Shown: in pieces, positions 46,001 through 55,800 of the stretch
How positions within the stretch are numbered: position 1 is the stretch's first letter
Layout of the letters: each line of letters starts with the position of its first letter
NCBI GenBank assembly: GCA_037693485.1
Contig: CM075350.1
Coordinates: forward strand, 118,917,001 to 118,981,000
DNA from: Kitagawia praeruptora
Lineage: Eukaryota > Streptophyta > Magnoliopsida > Apiales > Apiaceae
DNA: 64,000 nt
Direction: 5' to 3'
Position numbers and translations under genes: made by a program
The notes under the pieces: model-generated
Database searches by the model: none
The model's input: the letters and a program-made list of their open reading frames with translations, nothing else
What the model was told of the DNA's origin: nothing

Positions 46001-46629
46001 AGTTGCGAAAGTTATGTGAAGATTTGGGAATCAAGAAAGAATTTGCAGCTGTATATCATCCTCAGAGTAATGGGCAGACTGAAGCTATCAACAAGATAAT
46101 CAAGCATACCTTGAAAACCAAGTTAGAAGAAAGTAAAGGGAATTGGCCTGAGGAACTTCCAATGGTCTTATGGTCTTATAACACAACACCAAGGACCACA
46201 ACTGGGGAATCTCCTTTCATGCTGTCTTATGGGTGCGAGGCAATGGTGCCGGTGGAAGTTGGAGCAGGGTCATTCCGAAGGGATTTCTATGATGAAGAAT
46301 CGAATATGATAAATCAAAGGCTAAATCTTGATTTTCTAGAAGAGATGAGGGCAAATTCGCAGTTGAGGTTGGCAACTTATCAGCAGAGGGCTGCAAGGTA
46401 CTATAACAAGAAGGTGAAGATTCAGCCTTTTAAGGTGGGTGATCTAGTTCTCCGAAAAGTCATGCCTAATACAAGAGTAGCAGCACATGGAGTTTTTGGT
46501 CCCAACTGGGAAGGACCTTACAAGATCAAATCTATCATCTGGGAAGGAACTTATCATCTAGAAGACTTGGATGGCAATGTAATCCCAAGAGCATGGAATG
46601 CAGAGCATTTGAGAAAGTATTATCAGTAG
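43003..46629 (+). CDS. Element B pol: RT, RNase H, archaeal-type RNase H, integrase
   Basis: 1208 residues from ATG 43003, but the open frame really begins at 42910, right after the gag TAG. Domains: RT about 215-395, with catalytic YVDD at 342-345; RNase H about 490-600; second, archaeal-type RNase H about 638-760 (HVDGAVNNGG, Asp643; NNDAEYEAL; SDSELVVRQI), the hallmark of Tat elements; integrase with HHCC zinc finger about 860-905 (H..H..CDKCQ), DDE core about 925-1030 (GIDLIGE, SDNGKQF, QTEAIN) and a C-terminal GPNWEGPYKI block. No internal stop or frameshift. Enzymes for reverse transcription and integration. Probably made from the gag-pol transcript. Confidence 0.93.
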   Translation: MSIALEEVKVHYLVQEPEEEMPCYRARPEDSFPVLDDLQDGILEEIEEDSEEVISVNIRGEQVEGRRMSLEGLMHTLVEEDFPLKEDAPSKDAAPIEDPRSFDFDLDPRTPQPVEKTGPAEDTISILVDEKDSSKILKVGSQLNSKLRGMLTNFLLNNLDVFAWSHADMVGIDPKIMCHHLNIDPTKKGIRQKRRPVSGERAIALKEEVDRLLDVGLIKESYYPNWLANPVLVKKPNGKWRTCVDFTDLNKACPKDSFPLPRIDQLVDATAGHALLSFMDAYSGYNQIPMYEPDQEHTSFITDRGLYCYIGMPFGLINAGATYQRLVNMMFKDLIGKTMEVYVDDMLVKSLRAEDHVKHLEQMFGVLRKFRMKLNPQKCVFGVESGKFLGFMVNHRGIEANPAKIKALLDMKSPSSMKQVQSLAGRIAALNRFVSKSSDRCREFFKAIKGASKDFVWTPECEDAFQKIKEQLGNPPLLAKPVEGETLILYLAVSEYSISAVLVREEVDHQSPVYYVSKRLHDAETRYTSMEKLVFALILAARKLRPYFQAHRIEVRTAYPLRSILHKPEASGRMLKWAVELGQFDLEYTPRTAIKGQALADFILEFDSETEEKSIVLAEPGIPPTRARPLEEIPQLWWRLHVDGAVNNGGAGAGVILVTPEGNQLMSAIHFKFEATNNDAEYEALINGLKMALEMKVVNLIVLSDSELVVRQIKGGFQCRGPRTELYMKCAQRLMQKFREVRLECVPRDENCSADVLAKLGSQKDAMLLGTVPLQIQEVPSIPEVEVMEVESTPSVTWMTPILEYLRRGILPSDKIEARRLRYHAARFVEYDEILYKRGFNQPLLKCIDGDECNYILREVHEGICGNHSGGGSLAMKVLRQGYYWPTVKKDAYEFVKACDKCQRFANYSTIPVTTLTSMMSPWPFAMWGIDLIGELPKSKGGVKYAVVAVDYFTKWAEAMPLATITAKKIKDFVFNSIVCRFGIPYKLVSDNGKQFDSKELRKLCEDLGIKKEFAAVYHPQSNGQTEAINKIIKHTLKTKLEESKGNWPEELPMVLWSYNTTPRTTTGESPFMLSYGCEAMVPVEVGAGSFRRDFYDEESNMINQRLNLDFLEEMRANSQLRLATYQQRAARYYNKKVKIQPFKVGDLVLRKVMPNTRVAAHGVFGPNWEGPYKIKSIIWEGTYHLEDLDGNVIPRAWNAEHLRKYYQ

Positions 46630-47258
46630 GATGCGGCTTTGACCCCCTATTGTATGAAGGCTTATATTCAAGTTATAGACTAGTATAAATAAATATTCTC
46701 CTAGTCTAGGGGGGTAGTACATATACGCCTTCTTTAGTTCTAGTTGAGATTTGCTGTTTTTTCCACATTTTTTAGAAGTTTATTCTCCTTAGCTCGGGGG
46801 GTATAACATGTATACCTTCCCTTGTTCTGCTGAGATTATTTGAAGATTAATAAAGAATATCAAGATATTTTTTGCAAGAATTTTGAAGATTTTTTGATTG
46901 AAGTATAAGAGGTCGTGCCCATTTCTTAGGGCGCGCCCTCAGTATGTATAAAGATTTGTTATGAAGTAATTGACAAGTTAAAGAGACCCTGAAAGGGTAG
47001 TGGTTTAGGGCGCGCCCTTCGCATGAATGAACAATGTGTGCTGTATTTTAAAGAGAAGAGCTTAAAGTAAATGTCGCGCCCCCATCTAGGGCGCGCCCTC
47101 ATTGGAAGCATTTAACAAATGAAAGCATGAAGATAAATAGAGCATAACAAAAGTTTAAAAGGCATTTAAAAGTTAGGAGTTACAAATTGCAGGGTTTTAC
47201 AAAGGACCCGCACCTTAAAAGTTAAGTACATACGAAACAGGTTTAAAAGACTGAAATC
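46630..47258. other. Non-coding spacer between pol and the antisense gene
   Basis: No gene. Contains GTCTAGGGGGGTAGTACATA (shared with element A at 12790) and three exact GGGCGCGCCC words (46929, 47008, 47089). It likely holds the convergent 3' ends of the sense and antisense transcripts. Confidence 0.6.
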
Positions 47259-49568
47259 CTAAGGCGCGTCCTTAGGGGGAGAAAAAGAGATAACCTTGGA
47301 GGGTGAAGGAGGTGCATCCTGGGCTACATTTGTAGGAGAGTCTTGAGTAGGAATAGCTGTAGGAGGGGGTTGAACGTTGTCAATAGAGGGCGCGCCCTCA
47401 GAAGCTTCCTCTAGTCCTAACTCTACTCTTTTCGCCTTAATATCTAAGGCTCTGTCAACTTTGAACTTTGCTATGTCCTCAGCAGCAGCAGGTCCAAATT
47501 TTTCCCAGTTATAGTCAGGGTCGTTGGCTAGAAAACCAAGAAGATAGAAGTTGAAACCTTTTTCAAAGTTTTCATCTTCAATGGTTTCTATCTGTTCATT
47601 TAACTTGGTTTTTTCAATTTCAAGGGAACCTTGCTGAGCTCGGAGTTCCTTCACCTCTTTCTCCAATTCGTCATTTTTGGTATTTAGAAGAGTGCGATGT
47701 TCAATGGATTCATCCAAATCATGTTTCAAATCAGCAATTCTGTCATTCTTGGCATCTAGATCTTTCTTCCATTTATTATCATTTTCGACAATCATCTTCG
47801 AATACTTCCTATTCTCAGCTTCAAGTCTGTTGAGGTGGAGTTTTTCCTTGTGAACCCTCTGGGCGCGCCCTAGAGATTGGATAAGAAGTTGAGCGGATGC
47901 CCGAATCATGGATTGAGATTCTTCATCCGCATTCATGTTTTGCCAAATATCAACCTCCTTTTCTTCAATAAGAGAGGCGGCAGCAGGGCCAACTAAGGTT
48001 TCAACATAAGAGGGCGCGCCCTCATATCTTGGTTTCTTGCCCCTATTAATGATGGGTTCTTGGATGTCAGCATTCCTTTTTAAAGATTCTGTGGATGGAG
48101 TGATAGTGTCGCTGGAATTCTTTTCTGGCACAGGGCGCGCCCTGGAGTCGTAAGTATCCCCTTGGTCATTTTTCTTCTCTTTATCATTCTTCTTTTTGGC
48201 AGCGCCAAATCCTCGTGGAATCCTAGGGGCCATACCTGTACAAGATAAAAGAGAAGAAAGGTTAGGCCACGCCCTGGGTAAAAAAGGCAAAATATAAAAC
48301 AAAACATTAGAAGTGAAAGATAAACAGTTAGGGCGCGCCCTATCCTACACTATATTTATTACCTTCATCAGAATCAGAATTTTCATTTTTATCACTAGAT
48401 GAAGAAGTGGGAACAGCGATGCCATTTCTAAATTTTTTAAATTTACAAATAGAACCAACTCTGTCGGAAAGGATTCCAACCCTTTTTAGATTTTCTTCAG
48501 TGATTAGAGTTTGGAGATTAAATTTCTCCGCTGCAACTTTTAGGATGGCTTTGGCCCGGGATGAGGCCGCGCCCTGAAGTTCTTTTTGAACTCTTCTATC
48601 TGTTTTGGTTTAAAAAAGATCAGTTAAAGTTAAAAGAAAATTGAAAAAAAAGAAAAAAAAGAAAAGTGTAGGGCGTGCCCTCACTTACATGGATCTGTAT
48701 TGAATTGAAGACGAACCCGAGGAACGTCCCAGATGAAGAAAAAGGGTTCCTTCCATCTTTTGGTGTGGCTAATTCTTCCCTCAGAAAAACCTTTGTTATT
48801 GTGAGGTTTGTTGATTACCAGATAATAGTATCCAATGCTTGATTGACGGATGCTAAAGAAATAACTGATTTCTGGCATGGAAGGTGCCCCAAAACCCAGG
48901 TCATGGTAGAGAATGAGTAAGCCCAAGACAAGTTTATAGCTGTTGGGAGAGAGTTGGATTGGGGCTAGATCGTACCATTCAAGGATTTCTCTGAGGAAGG
49001 GGTGTAAAGGCGCGCCCACACCTAAAGCAACGAGTTTTGGGGTAAGAACCATTCTTGGAATTCTGAAATTTCCTCCATAATTGAAAAGGTGAGGTCGGTG
49101 ATGGGAGTGAGGGATTGCCCAGAGTCCTTCTTGGCCATAGTATTTCATAGCCCATTCCACCTCATCATTGGTGGCCGTAGAAGACATGCTCACACAGGCT
49201 AATTTGCCTTGTTTCTTTCTGAGCTGGTTCTTTTCTTTTTCGGATATCTCATTATATCTACCCCAATCAATATCAATTTCTTCATCAAGGACTTCCCAAT
49301 GTTCGAATGGGGTAGGTGATGAAGGTGGAGATGTTGGTTCAGAATTGATTACTGGTGAGATAGACGAGGCGGAAGGCGCGCCCTCAGAGGAATATGTATC
49401 AGAAGAATGCGTGTCACTGGGAGAATTGGAGTCCGGAGTATAATCATTGTCAGATGGGTCTGTGTATATGAGATTTGGAATTTTTTCAGGTGTTGGTGTT
49501 GGAATTTTTTCAAGTATTTGGGTGTTAAGGGGAATACCGTCAAAGGAGTCTTCATCAGAGAAATTCAT
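47259..49568 (-). CDS. Antisense three-exon accessory gene of element B (PF04195-like)
   Basis: Gene opposite to the retrotransposon. Exon 1 49568-48689, exon 2 48599-48363, exon 3 48235-47259. Donors GTAAGT and GTAATA, acceptors AACAG and TACAG. The sum is 2094 nt, an unbroken frame of 697 residues. The acidic, Ser/Pro-rich N-terminus is followed by a domain at about 120-290 resembling Pfam 'putative gypsy type transposon' PF04195 (PRMVLTPKLVALGVGAPLHP; QLSPNSYKLVLGL). Exon 2 is basic; exon 3 has a KKK/EKK segment, then a long coiled coil (about residues 500-620) and a FLANDPDYNW block. Element A has the same gene with identical intron phases. The frame stays open about 40 codons upstream of this ATG, so a further 5' exon is possible. 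Function unknown; not gag or env by any motif seen. Confidence 0.75.
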
Positions 49569-50501
49569 TCTGCCTTCGTTGAGGTCTTTAATAAGGCGCG
49601 CCTTGTCTTCAGGAGAAATAAACGAGAAAGGACTCCTATAAGGTTCAGGAGATAAGGGGGTGGTAATGGAGAATGGATTCCTAAACTTTCGTTGAATTCC
49701 CTAAATGGGTGAAAAGGTGGAGACGCGCCCTCCAGCTGCAAAATAAAAATAAAAGCACTAAGGGCGCGCCCCAGGGAAGAAAAATGAAGGAAAAGTTTAT
49801 ACTACAAATTAAACTAATTATGGGACTTAACATTTGGACGTTCAAAATTGCTTAAGAAGACATTAGGGCGCGCCCTAAGTGTAAGACGCGCCCCAAGAAA
49901 AGAGTTAATGAAGAATCAAATTCTTAAAGTTATATTGTGATACTAGAAGAGTCCAAGACGCGCCCAGTGTTCAAGGCGCGCCCTGAGAATTAACTAGCCG
50001 TATTGATTTGCCAGAAACATATTTTAGAAAAATTACAACAGCAAACAGAGATCAAGTGTACATGCATACATATATACATACAGTCAGTTTTGAAGAACAC
50101 GAAAATATCCAAAGGTCAAGTCGCAAAATCGGACAATATACATGGTAAAAACGCAAGTTAAAGGTGAAAAAATGTACCTTAGAAGTTCTGGAACAATATT
50201 GATGGAAGAAAATTGAAGAAAACCGTCGAAATTGGCCGGATTGTTGCTCGGAAAAAGAAATCGCCGGAGTATAGTTTTTGGGAGAGAGAGAGAGTAAAAA
50301 GAGTAAAGTAAGGAGTGTTTGGGTATTTATAGGGGTTTAGAAAAGTAGTGGAAAACAGCTGTCGGCCACTTAAGTCGTTTAGGATTCTAAGGACGCGTCC
50401 TCTGCCAAGGCGCGCCCTGATGGAGATTTGTGAAAAATTTTGGGCTTTTTAGAAGAAATTCCATACATCATCTCTGATTTCGTATGAAATTGGGGGGTAG
50501 T
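49569..50501. other. Antisense-gene leader and 3' end of element B
   Basis: No ORF. Contains a probable minus-strand 5' UTR with possible intron (donor GTACAT near 50176, acceptor ATTTAG near 49703), many GCGCGCC words, and the purine tract GGGGGGTAGT ending at 50501. Confidence 0.5.
50334..50341 (-). promoter_or_regulatory. Possible TATA box of the antisense gene in element B
   Basis: Minus strand CCCCTATAAATACCC, about 770 bp upstream of the antisense ATG at 49568 and just before the 3' LTR. The wording is almost that of the LTR promoter (CCCCTATAAATACCGGGG). Element A has a TATA-like box in the matching position. Confidence 0.5.
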
Positions 50502-51505
50502 TGTTATAGCCAAAATTCGGTTCGGGTATTTTTAAGATGGATTCGGGTCAAATATGGATTCAATTTGGGGAATTCTAGGAAAAATTAGGGTTTTGACTCA
50601 AGTTGGAGGAATTAGGCCGCGCCCTGGCTTTCCTTATAGCTAGGGCGCGCCCTATATGTGAAATATGGTGACAAATCTGTTCAAGTTGGTTTTCTAAGAA
50701 GACATTGAAGAAATCTCTCCTAGGATACTATTCAAGTTAGGATTCTATTTAGGTGGGATTCCACCCAAGCTGGAATTCCAGAAGTTGAAGAATTCCCTCC
50801 TGTCGTATCTCAGGAGAGGGATGTCCGTCGCAGAAGGCCTCCAGGGGTTTGCCTGGATATAAGGACCCTTCTTAGACGCCAAGGGAGGCATCCGTGCGCC
50901 CTAAGGTGGAAAGATGGGGACTTTCTGGTGTGTGCTTTGGGAGCTCTGTTCCTGTAGCCAATGGGCGCGTTCTCATTGGGGAACTTTAGAGTAATCCTGC
51001 ACTTTGCACCCAAAAGCTCTGGATCACCTGTCCTGCTATCTGGTGGGTGCTTCTCATTCGGGGGACAGGGATGCGTTCTGCACTTGGGGTAAACCACGGC
51101 TATACCTGCATCCTTGAAATCAAGAAATAGCTGGTAGCGGATAGGACTAGTCCTCGACGGGGGAAGTTTCCTTATCCGTGAAGTCTTGAGATCTTGGATG
51201 AGCCTTGGGCCTTTTGTGGTTAGGCCTCATAGTAGAACATTCCGGAAGCTGGTCCGTTATCCAAGCCCATTTGGGTTTCTTGCTCTCCAAGAACTACGTA
51301 TGGCTTGATCCCCTATAAATACCGGGGTACGTAGGCCGATTGAGGGGTTGGAAGTCGAGAGCTCTGAATAGCCGCCACTAACCCTATCAATCTCAGCCAC
51401 CAATTACAAACAGCCACCACACTTTTCGGCAAAGAACCACCGCTGTAGATCTTGTTTCCGGCAAAGTACCTCAAATTTTGTTGTTACCAAATTCCTCCGT
51501 CAACA
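50502..51505 (+). repeat. 3' LTR of element B
   Basis: 1004 bp, same length as the 5' LTR. Differences by eye: one near the start (GGTT/GGTC), two near position 310 and one near 680 of the LTR. Promoter palindrome at 51310-51327. Confidence 0.95.
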
Positions 51506-52049
51506 ACTACTATTCGATTAATGAATGTGACATATCGTGTGATAAAAATTGATCAGGCTACTCAGATTATGAAGATTGCTAGAGAGGATGTGATGGCTGC
51601 AACCTGTCCACAGGAGCTAGTAAACACGACCTTCAACTACGCAGTATATGATTATACTTCTGCTTATACGAATATTACGTTTCTCTATGGTTGTCCGGTC
51701 TCAGCCAAATTGCAAAGTCCAAGCTTTTTTTCCTGTGGGAGTAAAGTGTATGATAGTGTTGATGTAGTTTCTGGAGCTCAAGTCCCTGGAAACTGTAAAT
51801 ATAGTGTTGTTGTTCCGGTTCTGAAGACAGGTACAGAGGGATCTGTCAGTTTAACACATTTGGATCAACTTCTCCAAGAGGGGTTTGAAGTTAGACGGAA
51901 ATTGGACGGGAAAACATGCAGCGACTGCACCAGAACAGGGGGACGCTGTGGATACAGCTTTTTTACCAATCAAACAACTTGCTTTTGCCCTGGCCGACCG
52001 TATCTTTCTGATTCTTGGTCAGCAGCAAATAGAGGTTCACTTGGTCCAG

Positions 52050-52852
52050 GTATGCAATTACCTTTGTCCTAAACTTTTTTGAAAGAACCTTTGTCCTAAA
52101 CTTTTATGATTTTCTGGCTTTCAAACTCTCTGTAACAAGTCATTGTTTACCCTAGCGCAAGTCAAAAGTTGTTAATCTATTACCGAAGTTGTATATATAC
52201 TTCTCACATTGTAGTTCATAATCCTTAAATATTGCGTTGTTATCACCAAGGCATACTTAAACATAACATCAGATACTGGTAGCAGGTAAGGCTTGATCAC
52301 TGGTCTGCTTCAGATGTTTATAGTGAAAAAAATAGCTTCTGTTCATATTTCATCTTGCGGTAAAGATAGAATAATACTTCTCATACACTCCCACTTAAAG
52401 TCTTTAACAGACATGTTGGATAGGTATTATATTGATAAGTACAAAAGGGGAAGCTCAAGTAAGAAGATACAATTATCAAATCTAGCGTGTACATTCAAGT
52501 CCTAGAGGAGTTTGATAATTTGTAGGTACTGCAACTAGGTAGCGGTTGTCATGTTCTTAAACATGACAACTAGGTAGAGAAGCTTCCAAGTTATTGAAAT
52601 AATGTGGGATTAGTTTTGGTCATTCCAAGTTGGTAAACATTTTTAATTAGTTGCTACGTATGACAAGTCTATAGAGAGAAGGAAAGCCAAGTCCATGTCG
52701 TATGACAAGTCTATAGAGAGAAGGAAAGCCAAGTTCATGTCTAGCATCCTCTTTCTTTCTCCCTAATTAAAAAACTCTCTGCCTTTCTCTCTATGATTTC
52801 GAGCTCCTAGCTCCCAAACTTCTTCTCGTTTCTATTTCTTTCTCCCCTATAA
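52050..52852. other. Intergenic; promoter region of the receptor kinase
   Basis: No gene. A 42-bp unit with TATGACAAGTCTATAGAGAG is repeated directly at 52657 and 52699, with one difference. CT-rich leader from 52740 to the ATG. Confidence 0.65.
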
Positions 52853-55800
52853 ATGCATCCCTTTGTGTTTCCGTTTTCGTTTCTCTTCCTTGTCATCTTA
52901 ATTTTCACTCTAGACCATCTGCCAACTACTTTCTGTCAAGGTGATGCACAGTATGTAGCCTGTCCTGTGCGTTTCCGGTGCGCCAACTTTCCAAATCTTG
53001 AGTACCCTTTCTGGGGAGGTGGCAGGGATCGGCACTGTGGGCATCCAGCGTTCGAGCTAGATTGCGGAGGTGATGTCCCCCTCATAACTTTACAGTCAAG
53101 AAAATATCGAGTTCTTGGAATAGATTCTCGATCACTGCTTATCACTGTTGCTAGACAAGACTTGTGGAACAATACCTGTCCAAACCTAATTTACGACACA
53201 GACTTGGATAATACACTTTTCAAGCATCCTTCCGGGTATCAGAACTTGACGTTGTCATATGGTTGTCAAACAGTCCCAGGTCAACTGACACCATACAAAT
53301 TTGATTGCACGCTGAATGGAACAAACAGTGACAGTTATTTCATTACACAAACTGCTTTGCTTGCATCGAATCCAGCTTGGGTAACCTGCAGCGATGCTAT
53401 AAGTGTTCCGATTAATCAAACATCAGCTCAGTCGTTAAGTAATACAAGGGCAACACAAGATGACCTACAGGAAGTTCTTAGAGCTGGTTTTGGGTTGATA
53501 TGGGAAGCGAATGACACCAGCTGTAACGAATGTGGCAGATCAGGTGGGCGATGTGGCTATAATACAAGTGCCTCTTCCTTCGCTTGTTATTGTGTTGATC
53601 GGCCTTATCCATATGGTTGCAATGAGATTGATCCAGCTCCAGGTACTGATAACTTCCCTTTCGGTGCTTAATATGTACTCGTTAGCAGCGCTTGCATTAG
53701 TTTAGGTTGGCGTGGGCGTCCTAGAAAACAATTAAATTTAGTGATGAGAAAACTAACAAGTATAACCGGGGGTCTTTTTTGTCCATGTGAATTTAACCCA
53801 ACACATGTCTTTCTTCTTCATCTTTGCTAAGGTAAGTTGATATTTTGAATCAACTTGAGTCTTCAGATACATGAGCAGAAGAGAAGTGTGACAAAGTTGA
53901 ACTGGTCTTTGATGCTATCCATAGTCCATACATGATTTATTTTAATCTACATGCAACTTGGAAACAAGAACACTCCCATTATACTCATCTCTAAATTTTT
54001 ATTATCCCTTTTTTGTGAAGCATCGGTTGAGAAATCAATATTATTTTTTAATTTTATTTTAATAAATTAGTAGTAGGTATTTTAATTATGATTTGAGATG
54101 TAATGGTTAATTTATTGAGCTTAAAGAATTTCGGGGGTGTTTGGAAGTTAGAGATTTGGAGAGAAATTAGAGGTTTGGGGTAGATTAGAGGTTTGACCAA
54201 ATCAAACATCTAATGTGAGTGTTTGGTTGTTAGAGCATCTCCAATGGGAAAGACTAGTTAGGTAAAATTCAAAATTAATTACCATAAATAATAATTATAA
54301 AGAATGTGTAAAAAAAATTATACTCCAATGGGACAAAATCGTTATCTATAATTATAGATAATCTCTTGATGTTTGCTATATTTGTCGAACCTCTAGAGAC
54401 CTGTAGTGAATTGCCACATCACTTATTTCTATATTAAAATTATATATTCCATTAATAACAACTTGAAATATTAATTACATACCATTTTTAAAATATAGCC
54501 AATCATTATAGCCAATACCATCGGAACACAATGTCTTACAGGTTTAACAAATTTTACATAATCAATATTTTATGTAATTTAGCCAATCATTTTTAGCTAA
54601 TGCCATTGGAGATGCTCTTAGAGGTTTGAGTTAGAGGTTTGGGATCAAAAAGCTAATTTTGAAAAAGCTCATTTTAGGAGCTTTTTCAATTAGAGGTTTG
54701 CTATGTGTCACAAAAAGTTATTCAAAAAACTATTTACCAAACATTTTTATTCAAAATAGCTAATTTAAATCTGCTAGTCAAAACAGCTAATTCAATCAGC
54801 TAGTCAAAACAGCTAATTCAATCAGCTACAGCTATCAGCTAATTGCCAAACAGGGCCTTCATTTAAGAACACTGATCGCTTTTATGTATGTTGATTTACC
54901 TGACATCGACAGGAAAGACAGGAAATAACACAGGACTGAAGATTGGCGTAGGTACTATGGTTATTCCTTCCACATTTCATCTCTTTGTGAATTATGCTTG
55001 GTATGTTTCCACTACCATACATGTATATGGTACAACTTGTAGCTTTATGTGTTTAAAACTTTCTCTCTGCAGCTAGTGGTGTAGCAGTAGGCATTATACT
55101 ACTTATATTAGCTCTTATCAACTATTGCCGGATGAAAACTGCACGTAGTCCATCTCTTTTCCCTCAGCATGCATCTTCGCATACTCAAGACATTGACACG
55201 TTCATAAGGCAATATGGATCCTCAATCCCCAAAAGATTTAGGTACTCTAAACTTAAAAAATTAACAAATTCGTTCAAAGATCAATTAGGGAAAGGTGGTT
55301 ATGGAAATGTATATAAAGGCACTTTAGCAGATGGCCAAGTTGTGGCTGTGAAGGTCTTAAACTCAACAAAAGGAAATGGAGAAGAATTTATAAATGAAGT
55401 TGCAAGCATTGGTAAGACTTCTCATGTCAATGTTGTCACTCTCCTCGGATTTTGCTATGAGGGTAAAAGACGAGCTCTTATATATGAGTTCATGCCTAAT
55501 GGATCTCTAGAAAAGTTCATTTATGGCACAACTCCGTCATTGGAAGGACAACATCTTGGATGGGAGAAATTGTACAGCATAGCAATTGGAATTGCACGAG
55601 GACTAGAGTACTTGCACAGAGGCTGCAACACCCGCATTTTGCATTTTGACATTAAGCCACATAACATCCTGCTTGACGAAAATTTTCGTCCAAAAATATC
55701 CGATTTCGGGCTTGCAAAGATGTACAGCAATGACGAAAGTATAATCTCATCTCTGTTGCAAGCTAGAGGAACCATCGGTTATATTGCTCCAGAAGTTACT

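Larger units (their letters stand above)
38888..51505 (+). mobile_element. Element B: full-length Tat-lineage Ty3/gypsy retrotransposon
   Basis: 12,618 bp with two 1004-bp LTRs showing four differences by eye, and 5-bp TSD ACTAC. Order: LTR, primer site, gag-protease, pol, antisense gene, purine tract GGGGGGTAGT, LTR. The second archaeal-type RNase H in pol and the large region between pol and 3' LTR place it in the Tat lineage (Retand-like). Only one stop separates gag-protease from pol. At least 17 exact GGGCGCGCCC words are spread over the whole element. It is young and inserted in a receptor exon. Confidence 0.95.
38649..52049 (+). pseudogene. LRK10-like receptor ectodomain, copy 2, split by element B
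   Basis: The first exon of a GUB_WAK_bind/WAK_assoc receptor is cut in two: 38649-38887 (signal peptide and YQSCGATFSCG..GVGYPFRG) and 51511-52049 (TIRLMNVTYRVIKID... CSDCTRTGGRCGY ... CFCPGRPY). The break is the insertion of element B, with TSD ACTAC at 38883-38887 and 51506-51510. Apart from that insertion no stop or frameshift was seen, unlike copy 1, so the exon was probably open when element B arrived. It ends at a normal donor (52050). No kinase exons follow before the next gene, so this may already have been an ectodomain-only gene. Now disrupted. Confidence 0.85.
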
